Source: Ascarosepion bandense
Lineage: Eukaryota > Mollusca > Cephalopoda > Sepiida > Sepiidae
Assembly (NCBI GenBank): GCA_037127315.1
Contig: JBBBDQ010001939.1
Location: 706,501-770,500 of the forward strand
Direction of reading: 5' to 3'
Length of the DNA: 64,000 bases
Within the stretch, counting starts at the first letter, position 1; every line of letters starts with the position of its first letter. Shown here one piece after another: positions 45,225-55,874 of this stretch. Below the pieces are notes generated by a model. It was not told the DNA's origin. It saw only the letters and a list, made by a program, of their open reading frames with translations, and ran no database searches. A program made the translations under genes and the position numbers.

Positions 45225-46703
45225 TATTGGTCGGACGTGATTACTAATAAAGCAAAACCAAAACTAAAAATGTTGTCCTCTGCAAACGAGCTCTGAGCAC
45301 CACATTTAGCCTATAAAACAAATCCCCTCAAAAAATATGAATACAATATAAAAGAAGCCAATCACAAATATTGTTACTAAAGAAAAAACCTGAAAAAAGA
45401 TGAGTTTATAAATCAACACATTTGCTTTTAAGAATGCTGCTCATAATGACTGAAACAGAATCACAGAGAACAGGCAAACCTCAACTAATCTGCCACTGGC
45501 AATCTCTATGTCACTACCAGTGACTTCAGTCAACCAATCTAATAAATGCATCAATTCCAGGCCCTCTCAACTCTACCCTTTCTCCAAGTCACTTCCCTTG
45601 CTCACAATGAAACATTCCACTCACATTCTCTTTATCAGCAATACAAAGAATTTTATATTAACAATTTTTATTGTCTTTTCCTTTTTTTAACACAGGCTAT
45701 ACTTGTTGCTTCATTTGTTCTCTCATGCTGCTATACATGTGTTTATGACAATTGGTGTCAGCAGGAAAAGGACTGCACTCACAGAGAAATTCTCACCCTC
45801 AGCAAGCAAGAACAGACAGCAATCCTGAATCTTAAAACTGACAAAAGGGGTTATTAATGGACTTTAATCAGACATCCTAGATATGTTGCCCACATTAAAA
45901 TCTACCACTACTACAACCACAGACACAGCATAAAGACTATGAACCAATAATGTAGCATCAATCACTATGTGATGCATTGCATGATATCAAAAAATTTGAA
46001 CTGGGCAACAATTTCACTGCTTCATGATGGATCTGAATGAAGCATGTATGATCCAAGTCAAACAAGAACTTGCCAACTATTCACAAATGAAGGATGAATT
46101 CATCAAAACTAACAAACAACTACCTAACAAAGACATATTCCAACAGATTAAAGTCACAACAAAAATATCTACTCACCACCTAAATCAGATTGAGCTCTGC
46201 AGGAGCTGTTGTACTCTGCTTCAAATTAGATATTTTTCTAATCTTTACATGTTGGGTGGATATGAATGCTAAGAAAACAAAAATAAAAAAGTTGTTCTTT
46301 GTACAGAGATTCTGAATCTCCTCAAAAAATATAAATACAATATAAAAGGAGCCAATCACAAATGTTGCTGCCAAAGAAAAAACGTGAAAAGAATGATAAT
46401 CATGATCCATCTGCTATGCTTTTAAGAATACTGACAACACTGTAGAAGAATCATGGCAAATGGGCAAAATGTCAATGTAACCACATTTACCTCAGACAAC
46501 CAATCCAACAAATGCATCAACTCTTGACCCTACAAATTTTACTCTCCCTCTAAGTTACTTCCCATTCCCACAAAGTGACATCAACTCCTATCCCTTGTGT
46601 CAGCAATACAGAGAATTTTATATTAACAATTCTTGTCTTCTTTCCCTTTCTTTTTACTGGCAGTACTTGTTTTGTTTGTTCTTTTGTGCTACCATACATA
46701 TCA
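45225..46703 (+). mobile_element. internally deleted LTR retroelement (two LTRs, about 0.5 kb interior)
   Basis: The left LTR (45225-45750) and right LTR (46250-46703) align directly (shared CTCAAAAAATATGAATACAA with one change, AGCCAATCACAAAT, ATTTTATATTAACAATT). A TATA-like AATATAAAAG occurs in each. The left LTR is followed at 45752 by TTGGTGTCAGCAGG, a good primer-binding site. The interior is about 500 bp with a short helical frame (46024-46272, beginning MMDLNEACMIQVKQELAN) that could be a gag remnant. No pol is present. It must have depended on another element's proteins. Confidence 0.65.
45752..45765 (+). promoter_or_regulatory. primer-binding site of the deleted LTR element
   Basis: TTGGTGTCAGCAGG begins right after the left LTR. 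The TGG plus GTGTCAG form is common in metazoan Ty3/gypsy elements. Confidence 0.6.
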
Positions 46704-46997
46704 ATAAGATGACTCTATTTGTAAGATACCCAGGGCTTTAAAAAAATTAATTAAAAATATTAGAAGATATTTTTTAGCCTTGTATGCAAAGTTAGGTTAG
46801 TGTTTAACCAAATACAGCAAACTACCAATATCTATACTTAGTCTAACTCAAATACTGTAATATAAAATGTAAATGGAATTTAAATGTTATCAAATATGAT
46901 AATTTTAATTTCATTTCATGTAAAATATAATGGGATAATAGAAAGATTTGGCACAGCTTTGATTGTGTCATTTTCTGTTTAGTCTTTAACAAACAAC

Positions 46998-47675
46998 TGT
47001 AGCTATAGGGAGATGGTTAAATCAGCCTTGTGTCATACATAGCCAAACTCCCTACAGCTTATGGATTTCATTTGTTATTTTCATCAGAAGGTTAGTTGTT
47101 GGCAAGTTGGAATGCGTGAATTTGTGTGGAACAGTGGAAGAATAAAAATATACATTCTGCATGTTAAAATAGAAATTTATTGATGTAAAAGATAACAAGA
47201 ATTTAGTAATTTGTAGTAATTTGTTGGAAAGAGTTTGTACATATGTAAGCATGTATGAGCATTTGTTTGGTAAGAATGACTTTGAATGGAGAAAAAGAAG
47301 TAAAAGGAATCAGCACACAAGAAAGAAGGAGAAAGAGGACAATGTGCAATGCTACCTTCTGTCCCGGTCAGCTTGAAGTTTCTCCTTTGTTACATTTCAG
47401 TGTGTCGTCCTGCTGCTCCCATCTGACTGTGCGATGCTGATCAAAGTTATTTAGATTTTTTGCACTGGATCATAAAGTCTTGCAAATCGCTTCCATTGGT
47501 CAGAAAATCAATTTAACATTTACGTGCAAAATCCAGTTTCAACTTTTTCTTTTAGCACATGGTCAAGCCTTTTTCTATTTGGCAAAACCAGAATTTCACA
47601 CGTCATTGTGAATTTTTGTAAAAGTGAAGAAGAAGAAGAAGGTTGCTTTTAATTCTTAATTTCCTATCCACCACA
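46998..47675 (-). repeat. solo LTR of family L, with target duplication
   Basis: 678 bp in inverted orientation relative to 29076-29866, with TG...CA ends. It is flanked by the 4-bp duplication CAAC (46994-46997 and 47676-47679). AATAAATTTCTATTTTAAC is on the minus strand near 47177. No coding sequence adjoins it, so it is a solo LTR left by recombination. Confidence 0.82.
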
Positions 47676-48779
47676 CAACTAAACAAATACTTAGGTCAAA
47701 AAATAAAATAAAACAAAATTTAAAAAGATAAAGAATCAAACATAATTCTCCACCTATATTGTTTATTGAAGCAACTATTAAAATAGAACTAGACAAATAA
47801 TAAGGATTGTTAATATAATTTTTGCTTATGTGCCAAACTTTTTCTTTAAATGAAGATTTAATAACAAAATGAGATTATCATATAAAACAATCAAAATACA
47901 GCTTAATACCATTTGTTTGGTCATTAAATTGAGTGTTGCCAACAGCTCTCAGTCAAATGTACAATGGAGGAAAGAGACTCAAGACTACTGTTAAAGTATA
48001 TCTAATAGCTGCAAGCAAAAAAGAATTTCTCACATCTGTCTTTATTCCCTTCTTTTTAAGTGCTTTATATCATTCATTTGGATAAATAAGATGATGCTAA
48101 ACATTTACTACACCTGAAATTTTCAACAGTGAGGATATTATTCCATGTTTTTGGAAAATTGTATTTATTCAGATACAGTTTATTATCAGAGTAAGATTGT
48201 CTTACAAACAATTTGTGATAGTGAGTTTAATTTCTATTGCACAAGATGAGAATAAAGTTAGCATAGTAAAATTTTATTTAGCCTATTAGATCTTTTATTA
48301 AATATAAGACAAGAAGAAGGTAAGCATAGTGAAACCTATTTAAATACAGATAAGATTCAAATTTTCTTTTCAGTTAATATATTACTGTCATTAACTCTTT
48401 CAAATTTTCACTAAAAATAAATTTATAATATTTGAAAATTGAAATGCTTTTGTCATTTTATATCTGACAAGCTTACTTGTACCATCAAAAAAATGAAAAC
48501 CATATTTAAGTAATTTTTCATTTGTATTGTACTTATAAATATAAAAATTTTTACATTGCTCTGCATTTTCTTGCTTATGTTCAGGTCTTCCTGAATATTA
48601 AATTTAACAAATTTAAGAATTTTAATGTAAAATGGATGATGACATCACCAGAAGAGTACACTTTTCTTATGCAGGAAAGTATTACACAATATTTGTTTTT
48701 TACAGTAAGGTTCAACCTTTATAATGACAATTGATGTCGAGGTTTAAATTAGAATGTGGATAAGAGTTGAAGATAACGG
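47676..48779. other. no recognised feature
   Basis: AT-rich spacer with no motif recognised. Confidence 0.45.
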
Positions 48780-49587
48780 TTAACCCTAGCCTTAAACAGA
48801 TTGTAGTGGTTGGGGAGTTAGTTCCACAGAGCAGTGGTTTGTGGGAAGAATCTGTTTGGGTGGAACTTACTTGTCACCAATGGATACAGTGGCAATGTGG
48901 GTGGTTTGCAACAATGTAAGTTGCATAGTTATCCCTGCCATGCAAATTTTAATTTGTGGGACTAGGGAATGTAGTTCATCGGAGCACTTTATGTGGAAAT
49001 AGTGATAAAACAACATGAGGCTTGCCACATCTTGCCTGTTAGGGAGAGGTTGTAGGCGGGAGAATAATCCATTGGAATGGGATTTTGACTCTATCAAGGT
49101 GAAGAGTGAGGTCTGGGCAGCTCCCACCCAAATATGACAACGGTGCTCCAGTTTTGGCCTGATCTGACTCTCGTAAATGTAGAGGATAGCAATGGGTATT
49201 TGCTGGAGCTGTACAGAGAGCTGACCATTTTACCTGCATCCTTAGCAATGGAGCATATGCATGAGTTCCACTTGGGGTCATGTGCGATTTTGAGGCCCAA
49301 TAGTCTTTCAAGGCACGATGGCTCCTTGAGGAAGCATCCATTCATCCTGACTGGTGGGAGTTTTGGGTTGATTGGTGATGATAAATTGTAACTAGTTTCA
49401 AGATATCTAATGCTATGGTCCTCAAGGCATGTTCATCATAAAGAGTCTCACTAATTCAGTGAGTGATGGTGGTTATAACATCATCAGTGGATCTGGCCAA
49501 ACCCATACTGCTTGTCGCTGAAAAGGTTGTTCTTTTCTAGGCCCTCAACAACCTTCTTATTGATTATGACCTCAAAAACTTACTGAT
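48780..49587 (-). pseudogene. Jockey/CR1-type LINE, part left of the gypsy insertion
   Basis: On the minus strand from 49587: ISKFFEVIINKKVVEGLEKN and LFSDKQYGF (RT fingers). After a deletion come MNGCFLKEPSCLERLLGLKI, AHDPKWNSCICSIAKDAGKM and NRQDVASLMLFYHYFHIKCS. Frames are broken. The reading frame at its right edge joins that at 53641 if the gypsy element is removed. Confidence 0.75.
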
Positions 49588-49792
49588 TGTAGTAATAATG
49601 ATTGATAGCTCTTGAGGAACTTCCTGGTGAATTAAAGTTATTGGCCATTAACAAACATCTCCTGGACTGTGACACATGCCCTGTGCGCCAAGAGGAAACA
49701 AAGGTGAACTTTTTAAGTCACTAACAGTAGCCTGTAAAATTAGTTTATTAAAGCTTCTTAAGTTGTAATAATTGTTTGTAATTTTCATTACA
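49588..49792 (+). repeat. 5' LTR of the nested gypsy element
   Basis: Begins TGTAGTAATAATGATTGATA and ends TTTTCATTACA. It shares AGTAGCCTGTAAAATTAG and TTATTAAAGCTT with the 3' LTR but carries about 30 extra bases near 49625-49665. Confidence 0.85.
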
Positions 49793-49854
49793 ATTTAATT
49801 TTTGTCATATTTATTCTATCAATATTGTCTCGTAACTGACAACACAGAGAAAAA

Positions 49855-50560
49855 TATTTAAACCACCAAAACTGGATCTCAATCCAAACTTCTCCACAGC
49901 AGTAAAGCAATGGAAACACTGGATTAAAATGTTTAATAATTTCTTTGAAGAATGCAGTGACACTACTCTTAACAAATTAAGGTTGCTTGTTAGCAATTGT
50001 TAGCTTGTCAGAATTCATAAATATATAAAGGACTGTACTACCTACAAGACAGCTATTAACATGCTAGAAAAAATATATATTAACACTCCAAACAAAATTT
50101 TTGCCAGGCACATTCTCGTTACATGTCTACAGAAACCTTGCGAGTCTCTTGACAAATTCCTGCTGGAACTTCACAAACTAAGCAAAACTTGTGCTTTTAA
50201 AATAGTGAATATGGAACAATATGAAGAACAATTTGTAAGGGATGCATTTATTAGCAGTCTAGCTTTGCACCAGTGACTACTCAAGAATCGTACTCTGGAT
50301 TTGCAGGTTGCCTATAAACAGGCATACTCCTTAGACCTGGTGCAGAAAAACTCAGATGCCTATAACTACACATCAACAAAATATGTCACAACAGCTACTA
50401 CAGAGCCTGAAGAAACTCAAAGGGAAGATATTGTAAGTAGACACATTACAGCATCCTTTATTAAAGGAAACTTGCTTCATACTTTTAATAAAAAGAACTG
50501 TTTTTTTGTTTTGTTTTGTTTTTTTGTGATGAATTATTATACCAGAGAAATGTATATATA
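49855..50560 (+). pseudogene. gag: gypsy gag remnant
   Basis: Frame 50061-50276 gives MLEKIYINTPNKIFARHILV and CLQKPCESLDKFLLELHKLS, then YEEQFVRDAFISSLA. This is the retrotransposon capsid (Retrotrans_gag) pattern with conserved RDxFI. Upstream, VKQWKHWIKMFNNFF (near 49900) belongs to the same protein. Stops split it. The following frame (50301-50450) holds AYKQAYSLDLVQKNSDAYN. Confidence 0.75.
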
Positions 50561-50619
50561 GCTAGAGAGTTTTCCACACTAATCTTCTAATTGTAAACTA
50601 ATCACAAGAAAATCATGGC

Positions 50620-51460
50620 AATTTGGAAAGGATGAGAGGGATTACATCAGAAAGGAAGTTGAGATGCTATTAAAACAGGGCATAACTGAACCAACCTCAT
50701 ACTCCTGGAGGGCCCAGGTGATGGTTGTTAACGACCCCACTAATAGACATAAGAAGAGGTTATGCTTTGATTACTCACAGACTATCAACCAATTTACAAA
50801 ACTCAATGCTTATCCTCTTCCACATATCAAAGAGATTGTAAATAAGCTAGCCACATACACAGTCTTTTCTACCTTTGATTTGTAAAACACTTATTACCAA
50901 ATTCTCTTAAGGCAAAATGAAAAAATTATTGCTTTTGAAGCTAATGAGAAGATCTATCAATACTGTAGAGTGCCATTTGGTGTGACGAAGAGTGTGATTA
51001 TTTTTCAGCAGGAAATAGACAAACTTATCCAAGAACAAACATTAAGAGACAACTTCCCTTACCTTGACAACATAACTGTTGCAAGGAGAAAGAAACCAAA
51101 AAGAACATAACAGAAATGTTAAAAGATTCCTAACAGCCATCAGAGCTAAATTTTTTTACATGGAATGAAATAAAAACAGTATCTTCTGTATCCTCACTTT
51201 ATATCCTTGGCTACTGGGGAAATAATAGGATAATTAAACCTGACCCAGAAAAACATTCATCACTCCAAGACCCACCTGTGCCAATAACCCTGAATTCCTT
51301 AAGGAGAGTAGTTGGTATGTTTGCATACTATGCTAAATGTATACCAAAGTTTTCTGACATAGTCTAACCACTGATTAAAAACAAGACTTTTCCATTAAAC
51401 ACAACAGCTATTAAAGCATTTAAAACTCTAACGAAACAGCTGGAAAATGCTACTCTAAAA
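50620..51460 (+). pseudogene. pol: gypsy reverse transcriptase remnant
   Basis: Frame 50664-50885 gives LLKQGITEPTSYSWRAQVMV, KKRLCFDYSQTINQFTKLNA and YPLPHIKEIVNKL, then the motif A region VFSTFDL with a stop right after. It continues with CRVPFGVTKSVIIFQQEID (near 50970) and FPYLDNITVA (near 51055), where the catalytic YLDD has become YLDN. This change alone would abolish RT activity. Confidence 0.85.
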
Positions 51461-51469
51461 AAATATAGA

Positions 51470-51762
51470 TGAAGACTTACCCTTTGTTGTTGAGTGTGAT
51501 GCTTCAGATGTAGCAGCAGTGGCTACTCTAAACCAGAGAAGTAGACCAATAGCTTTTATATCACAGACTCTTCAGGGGAGTGAATTGCACTATCCTTCCA
51601 TAGAAAAAGAAGCAACAGCAATAATCTACGCTGTTAGGAAATGTAACCATATCCTTGTAAGACATTTTACCTTGATTACAGATCAACATTTGGTTGTAAT
51701 CATGCTTGATAACTGCAAGGGGACAAAAATTAAAAACAATAAAATTTTAGTATGGTAAATTG
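51470..51762 (+). pseudogene. gypsy RNase H remnant
   Basis: PFVVECDASDVAAVATLNQR, SRPIAFISQTLQGSELHYPS, IEKEATAIIYAVRKCNHIL and FTLITDQHLV give the RNase H fold with catalytic Asp and Glu in place. After the stop, QPGKDNVAPE (near 51796) is the usual linker. Confidence 0.85.
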
Positions 51763-51924
51763 AGTTATCTACCTTTAGCTACTCGATAAAAGATCAGCCT
51801 GGAAAAGACAATGTTGCTCCTGAAACAGTAGAACATTTTGTGCTTCAGTGTCTTCATCAACCCTTGCTGATCTGCATCAAGGACTATGCCATCCTAGAAT
51901 TACACAAATACTCTATTTTGTATA

Positions 51925-52437
51925 GGCTTACGGCCATATCACGTTGAATACACCGATTCTCGCCCGATCACTGAAGTTAAGCTACGTTGAGCCTGGTCAG
52001 TACTTAGATGGGTGACCGCTTGGGAATACCAGGTGCTGTAAGCATTTAGTGACGAATGTGCGTTGTGGTGCAGTGGATATTGGCTCAGAAAGAGAAATCG
52101 GTGAGCCAAGTTTGAATTCCAGTTGAATACCCTGCATTCACTTAAGCACTGGTACCCTTGGGAAAGGTATTAATCCCTCCCTTCCCTCCAGTTATGGGTT
52201 AAATAACAGGGTAGGACTTGGGGACCCTGCCCTTAAAAACAAATCCCAATGAATCTTGATACTTGAAAAGAAAAAAGTATTACTAGACACAAAAACTTAT
52301 AAAAAACAACAATAAATTGTTGAAAGAAAAAGGTATTACCAGCAATAAACAAATAAAAAAAAAAAATTTAGTTGGCAATAAATGACCTGCCGAGGTTGAT
52401 ATGCCATAAAACAAAACAACTAACCAACCAACCAACC
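51925..52437 (+). repeat. 5S rRNA / tRNA / family C-tail chimeric SINE
   Basis: 51925-52044 is a well-preserved 5S rRNA sequence (GGCTTACGGCCATATCACG; ACTGAAGTTAAGCTACG; AGTACTTAGATGGGTGACCG; CTTGGGAATACCAGGTGCTG), with A box and C box recognisable. From 52062 the tRNA-like head of family A follows (GTGGTGCAGTGGATATTGG), its body to about 52213, then the tail of family C (TATTACCAGCAATAAAC, GAGGTTGATATGCCATAAAAC) and ACCAACCAACCAACC. The near-identical duplication ATTTTGTATA / ATTTTGTGTA (51915-51924 and 52438-52447) defines one 513-bp insertion into the gypsy element. Confidence 0.92.
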
Positions 52438-52447
52438 ATTTTGTGTA

Positions 52448-53410
52448 AACTAAGAACCTACCCTTCTCAACAGAAGAAGTAAAGTACTTTTTTTATGTTG
52501 ACTATATGCAGTAAAGCCAAGACTTTTTTGTATGGAAAAGGGAACTCTAATTAAAGCTACCCAACCAATGGAATGTCTAAGTATGGATTTTAAAGGTCTC
52601 CTACCTTTAACTTCGGGTAATATTTATATCCTCACCATTGTGAATGAGTATTCCCAGTTTCCAATTTCTTTTCCTTTCTCAAACAATTCCTTGACAGTAA
52701 TAAAATGTTTGAGCTGGTTATTTGCATATAACTGGCTTCCCAGGCTATATCCACTCTGATAGAGGCACTTCTTTTCTATCAAAAGAAGAAAAGGCCTACC
52801 TGTTAAATAAGGGCATTACTGCAAGCAAGACAATGCCCTAACACCCAAGTGGTAATTAACAGACAGGAAGTTACAATGATATCATCTGGAAAGCAATTAA
52901 ACTTGCTCTTAAGTAAAACAAACTAGATGATCATCATTAGGAGTCAGTACTGTCCAATGCCCTACATTGCATTAGACTTTCCTGTCAAGAGCGACTAACT
53001 TCATCTCACATGAACGGTTCTTTAATTTCAAAAGACACTTTTCTTTTGGTACTTCTCTGCCAACTTGGCTAACAAGCCCTTGACCAGTACTCTTTCATTG
53101 GTTTATCTGAAACAAGAATGATTGTCTGGTGGATGAGGTTGAGTTGATAGATGCAAATCCATCCTACGCTACTATTAAGCACCAAGAGAGACAATCAACG
53201 GTATCATTAAGGAATCTAGAACCATGTCCAGTATAAGAGGCAGAAAATACTGGTGTAATAAAGGAAACCTTTGAGGCCCCTTTAACTCTGATAGAAAGAA
53301 CTGACAAGAAAATCAAAATATTGATAGTAATGAATAGGTGTCATCCAAGTCAGCTGAATGATGTACCCACCTCTTCATTAACTAAAGATGACTGTCCAGT
53401 ACTTCGTAGG
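52448..53410 (+). pseudogene. int: gypsy integrase remnant
   Basis: After the SINE: LPFSTEEVKY (near 52460), then frame 52532-52759: MEKGTLIKATQPMECLSMDF, KGLLPLTSGNIYILTIVNEY and SQFPISFPFSN. SMDFKG carries the first catalytic Asp. The second Asp region (HSDRGT, near 52752) and later parts are in other frames. The C-terminal end reads VDEVELIDANPSYATIKHQE near 53130-53190. Frameshifts and stops inactivate it. Confidence 0.75.
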
Positions 53411-53464
53411 TCTTGCAAATTAGTAAAACCTCCCCACCATTTGGACATGTAACCAAATAAAAAT

Positions 53465-53476
53465 AGAAGGGGAAAA
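53465..53476 (+). promoter_or_regulatory. polypurine tract of the nested gypsy element
   Basis: AGAAGGGGAAAA precedes the 3' LTR start TGTAGT. Confidence 0.8.
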
Positions 53477-53640
53477 TGTAGTAAAAACAATTAATAGCCC
53501 TTGAGGAACTCCTTGGACTATGACACACTCCCAGTGTGCCATGAGGAAACAAAGCCAGACTTTTTAAGTCACTAAGAGTAGCCTGTAAAATTAGTTTATT
53601 AAAGCTTAAGTTGTAATAATTATTAGTCATTTTCATTTCA
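53477..53640 (+). repeat. 3' LTR of the nested gypsy element
   Basis: 164 bp, TGTAGTAAAAACAATTAATA to TTTTCATTTCA. It has diverged from the 5' LTR by substitutions and an indel, so the insertion is old. Confidence 0.85.
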
Positions 53641-54050
53641 TTAATGATACTGAGGAGACTGATGGGTCTGTACAGTAAGGGAGAGAATTACACCTGCATT
53701 CTTGAAAATGAGGCATATTTAATAGGCTTGGATTTCTCTTTCAAGCAGCAGTTGAATAACAGCATAAAAGTAAAGAAAATAATAAATTTGCCATTCTTAA
53801 ATTTTGCTAAAATAACAGCCAACTCACCAAAAATTCTGAGACTTCAAATGAACACAACACATTGTCTTTCTGCCACAGAAAGGATGTACCGGTACTTGAC
53901 TTTGACTTTGAGTTAGGAAATTCACTTTTAGCCCTGACATCAGATACAACTAAATTATTTAACAATCTTAATGGCTTTCCCCAGCAACAAAGATGAATGC
54001 ATGGCACACCTTTGTAACTAAGTTTTGGCATGAAATCTCGTTGTGACATC
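53641..54050 (-). pseudogene. Jockey/CR1-type LINE, part right of the gypsy insertion
   Basis: On the minus strand, YRPISLLSII (53675-53645) leads into the gypsy junction. Upstream lie CLKEKSKPIKYASFSRMQV (near 53750) and, to 54052, LLNNLVVSDVRAKSEF. This is the region N-terminal to the RT fingers. It joins 49587 in frame. Confidence 0.7.
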
Positions 54051-54102
54051 ACTCAGTCCACAACAAAATTGATAAAAAAGAAACATAAACTCAATGAGAA
54101 CA

Positions 54103-54104
<2 letters not shown>

Positions 54105-54157
<53 letters not shown>
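54105..54157. repeat. (TA)n microsatellite
   Basis: TA run of about 53 bases. Confidence 0.95.
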
Positions 54158-54160
<3 letters not shown>

Positions 54161-54960
54161 CAAGCTTACCACGATGAAAACTAGTGATCATTTATGAGTG
54201 TTGTGCAACATTTAGAGTTGCCTATATTTTGCACTTTGCCCTCATTTGCATATTTTTTCTTTCTTTCTTTTTTGTCATGACTCATTTCATTTATCACATA
54301 ACCCACAGAAGGATTAGGACCCACAGTTTGAAAAAATCCTGGCCTAGAATATAGTGTGGTTGTGGTTCCATGTTCTACAAGAAGTTTGAAGAATTAAGCA
54401 AATGTTTTAAGCAGTCTCTTGTGGAGATTAATTACTCTATTCTGCCAAAATGCTCACAAGGTATTGTTGTATTCATGGCTATAAAGGAAAGTAACGTAAA
54501 CCCTTTTCTTTTTTTGCTCCAGAATGCAGTAGGTAGAAGATGTATCCAGTCTTTCCATCTAGGGAGACTGTTGCATTACAAACCAACTACTTAATTTTAA
54601 ACAAATCACATAGACATCACAGACACACACTACTAAATTTTTTCCCTCCTATTTTTGAGTTATCTGTATACATATAAATATAATTTTTTCTTTCACTTCT
54701 TTTGAGATATGTTTTCTTTATATAAATGTATGTATAAAAATCCTTCAATTCATTTCTTCAACCACATCCTTTACAAAGTGGTAGCACCTCCCTGCTACAG
54801 TATAAACCTGAAAAGGTATTAACGTCTTTGATAAAATTTGAATTCACATAAAATTAATTCTTTATGTTGTATAACCTTGAAACCAAGGATAATGATTGTC
54901 TTGACATTAACAATGATACAAACATGTATATATAAAAATATAAACTTATATTTTTATTAT
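54158..54960. other. no recognised gene
   Basis: A 74-codon frame at 54370-54594 (MFYKKFEELSKCFKQSLVEI start) matches no family I know and lacks gene context. Nothing else is recognised. Confidence 0.4.
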
Positions 54961-55312
54961 TTGTCGGTGATGGTTGTGTGGAGGAGGAGTGGCCAGAGAG
55001 AATCATGCATATGTGTGGGAGTTGTTGACCAGTGGGAGTTGCCTTCTCTTCTTCTTCGTTCTCTGCATTCTCTCTGCATTCTCCTTTCAGCCTAAAAACT
55101 TTGAACTTATATAAGCTGAAATTTCTATGCATTATTACCATGACGGGTTTTCACTTAATTGTGTCATCTATGACCAGGTATATCTGTCAATCATTTTTGC
55201 CAGCTGTTGCCTTTTGTCAGTCACTGTTTATATTTTCTGTCTTTGATGTTAATAATACTTTTGTCAGTCACTGCTTTTGATGTGAATCATATTTCTGTCG
55301 GGTCACAGAAAT
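54961..55312 (+). repeat. possible solo LTR or promoter-like repeat
   Basis: It starts TTGTCGGTGATGGTTGTGTG, has a TATA-like CTTATATAAGCTG at 55108, and contains two CTTTTGTCAGTCACTG units (near 55208 and 55258). It ends near TTTCTGTCGGGTCACAG, which resembles an LTR end plus primer-binding site. No partner or target duplication was found. Confidence 0.3.
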
Positions 55313-55716
55313 ATATGACATTTAGTTAGAAATTTTAAAACATAATGAAATAAAATAAAAATAATCTAATTTCAGTGAAACAATAACTTATTTGTAAACA
55401 TTCATTAAATGCCTTCATCAAGTACAAGAAGGTCTTGTGTTCAAATTCAACTAAATGTCAATTCATTTGTTAAAATATCTTTTTTTTTCTCAAAATAAAA
55501 TTAATGTTATATGTTTCATAATCTGTTATATATTAATCAGTTAATATTTATCTTGGAAACAAAACAAAACCTTATTTCCTTAAAAACTAAGCAAATCTAT
55601 TAAAAGAAAGTAATAGAATATTTAAAACTATTAATTGGAAATAGGGTTAATTTTATGATTTTGTAATGGACAAAGATAATAATTAACATAGGTAGAGTGT
55701 GAAAATTTTAAAGGTA

Positions 55717-55833
55717 TTTTTTTATGGACATGACACAGTAGATCAAAGCTTTCCAAACCACACTGGATTCACAGTCATTGATGCATAAATCAAAAAATAA
55801 TTATTCTCTTGCTGTGTCATGTCCATAAAAAAA
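55717..55833. mobile_element. 117-bp MITE with perfect 22-bp inverted ends
   Basis: The left arm 55717-55738 (seven T then ATGGACATGACACAG) is the exact complement of the right arm 55812-55833. TA flanks both sides (55715-55716 and 55834-55835), as for Tc1/mariner-type elements. The 73-nt centre has no coding capacity. Confidence 0.8.
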
Positions 55834-55874
55834 TAAATAAAAATTAATTATAGGGTCAAAAATAATTATAATAA

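Larger units (their letters stand above)
49588..53640 (+). mobile_element. Ty3/gypsy retrotransposon with both LTRs, inserted in a LINE
   Basis: 5' LTR 49588-49792, gag, RT, RNase H, integrase, polypurine tract, 3' LTR 53477-53640. Removing it restores the LINE reading frame across LLSI-IS-KFFEV. The 5-bp target duplication reads CTGAT on the left (49583-49587) and TTAAT on the right (53641-53645), two transitions apart. A 513-bp SINE is nested at 51925. Zinc knuckle and protease are not visible between gag and RT, so part of the interior is deleted. Confidence 0.88.

Noticed and set aside
51925..52044. A functional 5S rRNA gene
   Set aside because: The sequence is well preserved but has changes in usually fixed positions, and it is fused without a terminator to a tRNA-like module. 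It also sits inside a target duplication in a gypsy element. It is the head of a SINE.
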